Positions 1 to 6,338 of a stretch of DNA of 13,617 nucleotides are shown here, one piece after another. How positions within the stretch are numbered: the stretch's first letter is position 1; every line of letters starts with the position of its first letter. The DNA is from an uncultured Verrucomicrobiota bacterium (lineage in GTDB: Bacteria > Verrucomicrobiota > Kiritimatiellia > RFP12 > UBA1067): NCBI GenBank assembly GCA_947305585.1, contig CAMZDY010000025.1, positions 1-13,617 of the forward strand, given 5' to 3'. The notes below the pieces were generated by a model. The model was not told where the DNA came from. It saw nothing but the letters and a program-made list of their open reading frames with translations, and made no database searches. The position numbers and the translations under genes were made by a program.

Positions 1-10
1 GGGCGGAATA

Positions 11-19
11 TGATATAAT
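11..19 (+). promoter_or_regulatory. Extended -10 promoter element upstream of pheA
   Basis: Bases 11-19 read TGATATAAT, a perfect extended -10 box (TGn followed by TATAAT at 14-19) in an AT-rich patch that contrasts with the GC-rich genes. A start of transcription about 6-8 bases downstream (near 25-27) would leave a leader of under 30 bases before the GTG of pheA, too short for an attenuator or riboswitch. The -35 box would lie left of the window and cannot be seen. It is the only promoter-like site I noticed, and would serve the whole operon. Confidence 0.6.
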
Positions 20-53
20 AATAGACTCAATACTAGAAAAAGGCAGAAAAACC

Positions 54-1202
54 GTGAAAGATCTGGCAGAAATCCGCAAGGAAATCAACGCGATCGACGA
101 CGAACTGGTGAAACTGATTCGCCAGCGGCTCGAAATCGTGGAGCAGGTTGCGGCCAACAAAAAGGAGCGTGGAGCGCCGGTGTTCGATCCCGCGCGCGAA
201 CGCGAAATCCTCGCGAAAGTGGCGCGAGAGGTGGGTCCCGAGTACGAAAACGGGGCGTGTCTCCTCTTTTCCACGCTGATGTCCATTTCGCGCGCGCGGC
301 AGCGCATAGTCCTGCGCGGCGAACCGGAGCTGGTGGGCGAGATCAAGTCGGCCATGGCGACTACGGCCAACAAGTTCCCCACGATCGCGGACGTGGTCTG
401 TTCGGGCGTGGAGGGGTCGTATGCGCAGCAGGCGGTGAGCCATCTGTTCAGCTACCCGACGATCAAGTTCGTGTCCGGTTTCGAGAAGGTGTTCGACGCG
501 GTGGACCGGGGCGAGGCGCCGTACGGGGTGCTGCCGGTGGAGAATTCGGCTGCCGGAACGGTGACGCAGGTGTACGACCAGATGGTCAAGCACGATTTCC
601 GCATCGTGAAGTCGCTCCGGCTCAAAGTGAACCACGTGCTCTTGGGCGTGCGCGGGGCGAAACCGGAGGGGATCCGTCAGGTCAAGAGCCATCCGCAGGC
701 GCTGGCGCAGTGCAGCAAGTACCTGAAGGCGCATCCGGACTGGGAGGCCATGGCCGACATCAATACGGCAGTGGCGGCGAAGGAACTGGCCGCGAGCGGC
801 AGGCGGGATCTCGCCGTGATCGCGTCGAGGGCGTGCGCGGAGCTGTACGGGCTCGACATCCTGGACGAGAACATCCAGGACGAAAGCTACAACTACACGC
901 GGTTCATCTGCATTTCGAAGAAGCTCGAGATCTATCCGGAGGCGCGGAAGTTCTCCATCATGCTGTCCCTGCCGCACCGGCCCGGGTCGCTGGCGACGAT
1001 CCTCTCCAAGTTCGCGGCGATCGGCGTGAACATCACCAAGCTGGAGTCGCGTCCCATTCCGGGGATGGACTTCGAGTTCCGCTTCATTTTCGACTTCGAC
1101 GCGTCGCCGCGCGACGAGCAGGTGCTGAGGCTTCTGGCGGAACTGGCGGACGATCCGGAAATCGAACATTTCACCTTCCTCGGGGCTTACGCCGAGGACT
1201 GA
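54..1202 (+). CDS. pheA: Bifunctional chorismate mutase / prephenate dehydratase with ACT domain (PheA)
   Basis: Converts chorismate to prephenate and then to phenylpyruvate, the phenylalanine branch. The 382-residue product has three parts. An AroQ-type helical chorismate mutase covers about residues 1-90 (IRKEINAIDDELV near the start). A prephenate dehydratase covers about 105-290, with GVEGSYAQQA, the PVENSAAGTV motif and the catalytic-type NYTRF. A C-terminal ACT domain covers about 300-375 (LPHRPGSLATIL, then KLESRPIP). The ACT motifs are those used for phenylalanine feedback inhibition in this family, so allosteric control by Phe is expected. The start is GTG at 54, chosen because the mutase domain begins at once and an extended -10 box lies just upstream; the ribosome site (AGGCAG at 41-46) is weak. 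It is the first gene of the operon; leuA follows after 14 bases. The match in the dehydratase and ACT regions is closest to clostridial PheA as I know it. Confidence 0.96.
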   Translation: MKDLAEIRKEINAIDDELVKLIRQRLEIVEQVAANKKERGAPVFDPAREREILAKVAREVGPEYENGACLLFSTLMSISRARQRIVLRGEPELVGEIKSAMATTANKFPTIADVVCSGVEGSYAQQAVSHLFSYPTIKFVSGFEKVFDAVDRGEAPYGVLPVENSAAGTVTQVYDQMVKHDFRIVKSLRLKVNHVLLGVRGAKPEGIRQVKSHPQALAQCSKYLKAHPDWEAMADINTAVAAKELAASGRRDLAVIASRACAELYGLDILDENIQDESYNYTRFICISKKLEIYPEARKFSIMLSLPHRPGSLATILSKFAAIGVNITKLESRPIPGMDFEFRFIFDFDASPRDEQVLRLLAELADDPEIEHFTFLGAYAED

Positions 1203-1216
1203 CAACGGGAAGAACG

Positions 1217-2746
1217 ATGAAAACAGAACAGATCAAGATATTCGACACGACGCTCCGGGACGGCGAACAGGCGCCCGGCTACTCCATGCATCTCGACGAG
1301 AAGCTCCGGATGGCGCAACAGCTGGAGGCGCTGGGGGTGGACGTAATCGAGGCCGGTTTCGCCATCGCCTCGCCGGGCGATTTCCAGTCCGTCACCGAGA
1401 TTTCGAAGACGGTCAAGACGGCGACGGTCGCTTCGCTCTGCCGCGCGCTCGTCAAGGACATCGACGCAGCCGCCAAAGCCGTGAAGCCGGCGGCGCACGC
1501 GCGGATCCACACCTTCATCGCCACGAGCGACCTGCATCTCAAGTACAAGCTCAAGATCAGCCGGGCCGACTGTCTCCGTCAGATCAAGGAGATGGTGGCG
1601 TATGCGCGCAACCTGTGCGGCGAGGTGGAGTTTTCGGCCGAGGATGCGTCCCGGACCGATCTCGACTTCCTCTGCAAGGCCACCGAAACCGCGATCAAGG
1701 CGGGAGCGTCGGTGGTGAACCTGCCGGACACGGTGGGGTATTCGACGCCGGAAGAGATCTACCGCATGATCAAGACGGTGCACGACAAGGTGCCGAACAT
1801 GGACCAGGCGATCCTTTCGATGCATTGCCACGACGATCTGGGTTTGGCGGTGGCGAACTCGCTCGCAGGCGTGATGGCCGGCGCGAGGCAGGTGGAGTGC
1901 ACGATCTGCGGCATCGGCGAAAGGGCCGGCAACGCGGCGATGGAAGAGATCGCGATGGGGCTGAGGGTGCGGCACGACTACTACAAGGGGATCTACTGCA
2001 ACCTCAAGACGGAAGAGCTGATGCGCACGGCCAATCTGCTGGCTACGATCACCGGCATCAAGACGGCGCCCAACAAGGCGATCGTGGGCGCGAACGCGTT
2101 CGCGCACGAGTCGGGCATCCATCAGCACGGGGTCCTCGCCAACGCGGAGACCTACGAGATCATGACGCCGGAATCGGTGGGCGTGAAGAAGACGGAGCTC
2201 GTCTTGGGCAAGCATTCGGGACGCCACGCGTTCGCGGAGCGGCTCAAGGAGCTCGGGTACGATTTCGAGGAGGACAAGATCGACCAGCTCTTCGGCGAAT
2301 TCAAGCAGCTGGCGGACGAGAAGAAGGTCATCGCCGAACGCGACCTCATCGCGCTCGCCGAAAGCAAGATCACGGTCCGGCGCGAACCGAAGACGGAATG
2401 GAAGCTCGACAACTTCGTGGTCAATTCGGGCAATCTCATGTCCACGACGGCGCAGGTCACGCTTTCGAAGGGCGGCAAGATCAAGCAGGAGGTGGCGCTG
2501 GCGACAGGTCCCGTGTACGCTTCGTTCGCGGCGATCGAGAAGATCATCGGCCACAAGTTCACGCTTGAAGACTACCAGATCCACGCGGTAACCGAGCATC
2601 GCGACGCTTTGGGCGAGGTGATCGTGAAGATCAAGGACAAGAAGGGCATGTATCGCGGACGCGGCGTCAGCACCGACATCATCAAGGGCAGTATCCTCGC
2701 GCTCCTGAGCGCGGTGAACCGGATGGTGAACGACAAGGGAGAGTGA
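1217..2746 (+). CDS. leuA: 2-isopropylmalate synthase (LeuA)
   Basis: Condenses acetyl-CoA with 2-ketoisovalerate to 2-isopropylmalate, the committed step of leucine synthesis. The product has 509 residues. The N-terminal TIM barrel carries FDTTLRDGEQAPG (residues 9-21, metal-binding Asp15), the metal-binding HCHDD (His203, His205) and GIGERAGN (232-239). A linker with HESGIHQHG and LGKHSGRHAF follows, and then a C-terminal LeuA dimer/allosteric domain from about residue 390, the usual site of leucine feedback. The reading frame stays open upstream to base 257, but that part overlaps pheA and looks like no protein; ATG 1217 gives the normal N-terminus and has GGGAAG at 1207-1212. Full length and the following leuCDB argue for isopropylmalate synthase and not citramalate synthase. 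The gap to leuC is 5 bases, so the leu genes lack their own promoter. Confidence 0.96.
   Translation: MKTEQIKIFDTTLRDGEQAPGYSMHLDEKLRMAQQLEALGVDVIEAGFAIASPGDFQSVTEISKTVKTATVASLCRALVKDIDAAAKAVKPAAHARIHTFIATSDLHLKYKLKISRADCLRQIKEMVAYARNLCGEVEFSAEDASRTDLDFLCKATETAIKAGASVVNLPDTVGYSTPEEIYRMIKTVHDKVPNMDQAILSMHCHDDLGLAVANSLAGVMAGARQVECTICGIGERAGNAAMEEIAMGLRVRHDYYKGIYCNLKTEELMRTANLLATITGIKTAPNKAIVGANAFAHESGIHQHGVLANAETYEIMTPESVGVKKTELVLGKHSGRHAFAERLKELGYDFEEDKIDQLFGEFKQLADEKKVIAERDLIALAESKITVRREPKTEWKLDNFVVNSGNLMSTTAQVTLSKGGKIKQEVALATGPVYASFAAIEKIIGHKFTLEDYQIHAVTEHRDALGEVIVKIKDKKGMYRGRGVSTDIIKGSILALLSAVNRMVNDKGE
2735..2742 (+). promoter_or_regulatory. Ribosome binding site that decides the leuC start
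   Basis: AAGGGAGA at the very end of leuA lies about 9 bases before ATG 2752, good spacing for that start. For the alternative GTG at 2743 (which overlaps the leuA stop) the same site would directly abut the codon. This favours translation from 2752, giving the N-terminus MGMTMTQK that is typical of this LeuC type. Confidence 0.6.
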
Positions 2747-2751
2747 AGCCG

Positions 2752-4005
2752 ATGGGCATGACGATGACGCAGAAGATCCTGGCCGCCCATGCCGGCAAGG
2801 ACGAAGTGCACGCGGGCGAGCTCGTGATGGCGAAGCTCGACCTGGTGCTCGGGAACGACATCACGACCCCGGTGGCGATCGGCGAGTTTCCCAAGTTCGG
2901 ACGCAAGACGGTGTTCGATCGCGAGAAGATCGCGCTCGTGCCGGACCATTTCGCGCCGAACAAGGACATCAAGGCCGCTACGCAATGCGCCACCATGCGC
3001 TGTTTCGCGAAGGAGCAGTCGATCAAGAACTACTTCGAGGTGGGCCACGATTGCGGCGTGGAGCATGCGCTCTTGCCAGAGAAGGGACTCGTGACGGCAG
3101 GCGACTGCATCATCGGCGCGGACAGCCACACCTGCACCTACGGGGCGGTGGGGGCGTTTTCGACGGGGGTCGGGTCCACCGACATGGCCTGCGGCATGGC
3201 TACGGGCGAAACGTGGTTCCGCGTGCCCGGCGCGATCAAGGTGGAGGTGAAGGGCAGGTTCCGGCCCAACGTGAGCGGCAAGGATCTGATCCTCCATCTG
3301 ATCGGCATGATCGGGGTGGACGGCGCGAGGTACCAGTCGCTCGAGTTCGCGGGCGAGGGAATAAAGTCGCTTACGATGGACGACCGCTTCACGATCGCCA
3401 ACATGGCCATCGAGGCGGGGGCGAAGAACGGCATCTTCCCGGTGGACGAGGCGACGCTCGAATATCTCAAGGCGCACGGCGCCAAGGAGCCGGTGGTCTA
3501 CGCGGCCGACGAGGATGCGGTGTACGAACGCACGGTCGAGATCGATCTGGACGGGCTGGAGCCGACGGTGGCATTTCCGCATCTTCCCGAAAACACTCGC
3601 AAGATCGGCGATGTGGGCGACATCAAGATCGACCAGGTGGTGATCGGGTCGTGCACGAACGGACGCATCGGCGACATGCGCATCGCCGCCGGGATCATCA
3701 AGGGCAAGAAGGTGCATCCGGACGTGCGGTGCATCGTGATCCCCGCCACGCAGCGCGTGTGGCTGGAGGCGATGAAAGAGGGGCTCCTCGAAATCTTCGC
3801 GGAAGCGGGATGCGTTGTGTCCACGCCCACTTGCGGACCGTGCCTCGGGGGGTACATGGGGATTCTGGCCAAGGGCGAAAAGTGCGTGGCCACCACCAAC
3901 CGCAACTTCGTGGGGCGGATGGGTCACGTGGAATCGGAAATCTATCTGGCGTCGCCGGCAGTGGCGGCGGCCAGTGCAATCGCAGGAAGGATAACGGCGC
4001 CATGA
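2752..4005 (+). CDS. leuC: 3-isopropylmalate dehydratase large subunit (LeuC)
   Basis: Large, iron-sulfur subunit of isopropylmalate isomerase, which with LeuD converts 2-isopropylmalate to 3-isopropylmalate through a [4Fe-4S] cluster. The product has 417 residues, the size of the shorter LeuC type common in archaea and many anaerobes (the E. coli type is about 466). Cluster ligands are visible: Cys301 in GSCTNGR and Cys361/Cys364 in CGPCLGG. Other aconitase-family motifs are GADSHTCTYGA and the C-terminal TTNRNFVGRMGH. I start it at ATG 2752; GTG 2743 and ATG 2758 are in frame too. It overlaps leuD by the four bases ATGA at 4002-4005, so the two subunits are translationally coupled. Homoaconitase belongs to the same family, but leuA and leuB on either side make the leucine role clear. 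Confidence 0.96.
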   Translation: MGMTMTQKILAAHAGKDEVHAGELVMAKLDLVLGNDITTPVAIGEFPKFGRKTVFDREKIALVPDHFAPNKDIKAATQCATMRCFAKEQSIKNYFEVGHDCGVEHALLPEKGLVTAGDCIIGADSHTCTYGAVGAFSTGVGSTDMACGMATGETWFRVPGAIKVEVKGRFRPNVSGKDLILHLIGMIGVDGARYQSLEFAGEGIKSLTMDDRFTIANMAIEAGAKNGIFPVDEATLEYLKAHGAKEPVVYAADEDAVYERTVEIDLDGLEPTVAFPHLPENTRKIGDVGDIKIDQVVIGSCTNGRIGDMRIAAGIIKGKKVHPDVRCIVIPATQRVWLEAMKEGLLEIFAEAGCVVSTPTCGPCLGGYMGILAKGEKCVATTNRNFVGRMGHVESEIYLASPAVAAASAIAGRITAP

Positions 4006-4490
4006 AGGCTAGCGGCAAGGTTTTCAAGTACGGCGACAACGTCGATACCGACGTGATCATTCCGGCGCGCTATCTCAACACGCCGGACATGCAGGAGCTG
4101 GCGAAGCATTGCATGGAGGACATCGACGCGTCGTTCGCGAAAAGCGTGAAGGCCGGCGATATCATGGTGGCGGGGAAGAATTTCGGGTGCGGGTCGAGCC
4201 GCGAACACGCGCCGGCCTCGATCAAGGCGGCAGGGGTGGCTTGCGTGATCGCGTCCACTTTCGCGCGGATCTTCTACCGCAACGCGCTCAACATCGGACT
4301 CCCGATCCTGGAGTGTCCGGAGGCGGCGGAGTCGATCGAAGCGGGACACGAGGTGGACGTGGACTTCGAGACGGGCGCCATAACCGATCGCGACACCGGC
4401 AAGACTTTCCGGGCCGAACCCTTTCCTCCGTTCATGCAGGAGCTGATCGCGGCAGGGGGTCTCGGGGCGTACATGAGCAAGAGGGTTTGA
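4002..4490 (+). CDS. leuD: 3-isopropylmalate dehydratase small subunit (LeuD)
   Basis: Small 'swivel' subunit of isopropylmalate isomerase, partner of LeuC. The product has 162 residues, the short type that pairs with a LeuC of about 420 residues. The family motif NFGCGSSREHAP lies at about residues 63-74, and DTDVIIPARYLNT near the start. The substrate loop after Tyr24 reads YLNT; homoaconitase small subunits are known for YLRT here, so Asn26 agrees with isopropylmalate as substrate. The start ATG 4002 sits inside the leuC stop (ATGA), with AGGAAGG at 3984-3990 as ribosome site. leuB follows after 5 bases. Nothing is truncated. Confidence 0.95.
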   Translation: MKASGKVFKYGDNVDTDVIIPARYLNTPDMQELAKHCMEDIDASFAKSVKAGDIMVAGKNFGCGSSREHAPASIKAAGVACVIASTFARIFYRNALNIGLPILECPEAAESIEAGHEVDVDFETGAITDRDTGKTFRAEPFPPFMQELIAAGGLGAYMSKRV

Positions 4491-4495
4491 ACAGG

Positions 4496-5554
4496 ATGAA
4501 AGCGAAAATCGCGGTTACTCCCGGCGACGGAATCGGGCCCGAAATCGTGGCCGAAGCCGTCAAGGTGCTGAAGGCGGTGGCGGAGAAATACGGCCACGAT
4601 CTGGCGATGGAGACGCATCTCGTGGGCGGGGCGGCGTACGACCAGTGCGGCGACTGCCTGCCGGAGGAAAGTCTCGCGGCCTGCAAGGCGGCGGATGCGG
4701 TTTTGCTGGGTGCGGTAGGAGGCCCCAAATACGACAAGCTGCCCGGACCCCAGCGGCCCGAAAAGCGTGCGCTATTGACCCTCCGGAAGGAACTGGGGCT
4801 TTTCGCCAATATGCGTCCTGCCAAGGTGTGGGCGCCGCTTAAGAGCGCCTCGCCCCTCAAGCCCGAAATCATCGATTCGGGACTCGACCTTCTGGTGGTG
4901 CGGGAACTTACGGGCGGAGTGTATTTCGGACGGCACGAGCGGGCGGCGGACGGACAGAGCGCCCTCGATCTCATGCCGTATTCGGTGGCGGAGATATCGC
5001 GCATCGCGAGGGTGGCGTTCGAGGCGGCGAGAAAGCGCCGGGGACGCGTGACGAGCATCGACAAGGCGAACGTGCTCGAAACTTCGCGGCTGTGGCGCGA
5101 GACGGTGACGCGCATCCGCGAGGAGGAGTACGCCGACATCGAGCTCGACCACATGTACGTGGACAACGGCGCCATGCAGCTGGTCCGCGCGCCGCAGCAC
5201 TTCGACGTGATCCTGACCGAGAACATGTTCGGCGACATCCTCTCCGACGAAGCCTCGCAGATCACGGGGTCGATCGGCATGCTGCCTTCGGCTTCGCTGA
5301 GGAGCGACGGGTTCGGTCTCTACGAACCGATTCACGGGTCCGCCCCCGACATCGCGGGACAGGACATCGCCAATCCCCTGGCCACCATTCTGTCGGCCGC
5401 CATGATGCTGAAGCACAGTTTCGGACTGACGGAGGAGTCGGACGCGATCGAGCGTGCGGTAGGCCGGGTGCTGGCGGACGGGATCCTGACCAAAGATCTG
5501 GGCGGAACCGTGAAGTGCTCGGAAATGGGCCAGGCGGTAATCGAAAGGCTGTAA
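4496..5554 (+). CDS. leuB: 3-isopropylmalate dehydrogenase (LeuB)
   Basis: NAD-dependent oxidative decarboxylation of 3-isopropylmalate to 4-methyl-2-oxopentanoate, the last leucine-specific step before transamination. The 352 residues are normal for the family. Visible motifs are TPGDGIGPE (8-16), RELTGGVYFG (136-145), Lys190 in SIDKANVLE, and the metal-binding aspartates Asp223 (YVDNGAM), Asp247 and Asp251 (FGDILSDE). EPIHGSAPDIAG (277-288) is the nucleotide-binding loop. RELTGG with Tyr143 separates it from isocitrate and tartrate dehydrogenases of the same fold. The gene closes the leuACDB block; tyrA starts 4 bases after its TAA. LeuA, LeuC, LeuD and LeuB together make the branch complete except for the aminotransferase. 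Confidence 0.97.
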   Translation: MKAKIAVTPGDGIGPEIVAEAVKVLKAVAEKYGHDLAMETHLVGGAAYDQCGDCLPEESLAACKAADAVLLGAVGGPKYDKLPGPQRPEKRALLTLRKELGLFANMRPAKVWAPLKSASPLKPEIIDSGLDLLVVRELTGGVYFGRHERAADGQSALDLMPYSVAEISRIARVAFEAARKRRGRVTSIDKANVLETSRLWRETVTRIREEEYADIELDHMYVDNGAMQLVRAPQHFDVILTENMFGDILSDEASQITGSIGMLPSASLRSDGFGLYEPIHGSAPDIAGQDIANPLATILSAAMMLKHSFGLTEESDAIERAVGRVLADGILTKDLGGTVKCSEMGQAVIERL

Positions 5555-5558
5555 GGCG

Positions 5559-6338
5559 ATGAAACTCGCAGTGGTTGGAATGGGACTCATCGGCGGCTCG
5601 CTCCTGAAGGCCGCCCGGAAAGCCGGCTACGAAACGCTGGGGCTGCATCATTCCGACCCGGCCGACCTGTCGGACACGGACATCATCTTCGTGGCGCTGC
5701 CGCCCAAGTCGATCGCGCCTTGGATCGAGGCGCACGAGGGCGGCTTCAAGCCGGGGGCGATCCTGACCGACGTGTGCGGCGTGAAGCGTCCGGTGTTCGA
5801 GTCGTTCCGCGAGCAGGCGATGAAGGCCGGCTGGACGTTCATCCCCGCGCATCCGATGGCCGGCAAGGAGGTGGCCGGTTTCGCCAACGCGGACGAAGAC
5901 CTTTTCCGGGGCGCTTCCATCATCCTGACGCCGTATCCGTTCATGGGGCGGGGACCCTTGGACAAGCTTTGCCCGGTATTGAAAGATCTCGGGTTCACGA
6001 CGATCGTATCCACCACGCCGGACCATCACGACCGGATGATCGCCTACACTTCGCAGCTTTGCCACGTGATTTCCGGCGCCTACATCCAGGACGCGCTCGC
6101 CCCGGAAACGCCCGGCTACACGGCAGGATCGTTTGCCGACATGTCGCGGGTGGCCACGATGGACGCGGAAACGTGGAGCGATCTTTTCCTCGAAAACCGC
6201 GATCATCTGCTGGCGGCGACGAAGGGCTTCGCCGGCCGGGTGGAGGAGTTCGCCCGATTGCTGGAGGCCGGCGACAAGGCGGGACTCATGGCGTGGATCC
6301 GGACCGGCGCGGACGCCAAAAGGGGGCTTAAGTCATGA
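5559..6338 (+). CDS. tyrA: Prephenate dehydrogenase (TyrA), short form
   Basis: Oxidises and decarboxylates prephenate to 4-hydroxyphenylpyruvate, the tyrosine branch. The product has 259 residues, against roughly 280-300 for most single-domain TyrA proteins. Visible: the dinucleotide loop GMGLIGGS (7-14), DVCGVK (71-76), the catalytic histidine His98 in HPMAGKE, HHDRM (156-160) followed by SQLCH with His169, and Arg197 in FADMSRVA. The part after the first Rossmann beta-alpha unit is about 20 residues shorter than in Bacillus TyrA, so one beta-alpha element appears to be missing. The DVGSVK-type motif has Gly74 where many TyrA have Ser. There is no ACT domain. Arogenate cannot be excluded as substrate. 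It overlaps the next gene by ATGA and has AAAGG at 5544-5548 before its start. Confidence 0.9.
   Translation: MKLAVVGMGLIGGSLLKAARKAGYETLGLHHSDPADLSDTDIIFVALPPKSIAPWIEAHEGGFKPGAILTDVCGVKRPVFESFREQAMKAGWTFIPAHPMAGKEVAGFANADEDLFRGASIILTPYPFMGRGPLDKLCPVLKDLGFTTIVSTTPDHHDRMIAYTSQLCHVISGAYIQDALAPETPGYTAGSFADMSRVATMDAETWSDLFLENRDHLLAATKGFAGRVEEFARLLEAGDKAGLMAWIRTGADAKRGLKS

Noticed and set aside
257..1216. A possible 320-residue N-terminal extension of LeuA
   Set aside because: The extension overlaps pheA in another frame, is low-complexity Gly/Arg-rich, and LeuA has its normal start at 1217.
1203..1216. A leucine attenuator, leader peptide or T-box before leuA
   Set aside because: The gap is only 14 bases and holds little more than a ribosome site.
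1187..3927. Long minus-strand frames opposite leuA and leuC (470 and 451 residues)
   Set aside because: They have the same Arg/His-rich shadow composition, no recognisable motifs, and lie fully opposite well supported genes.
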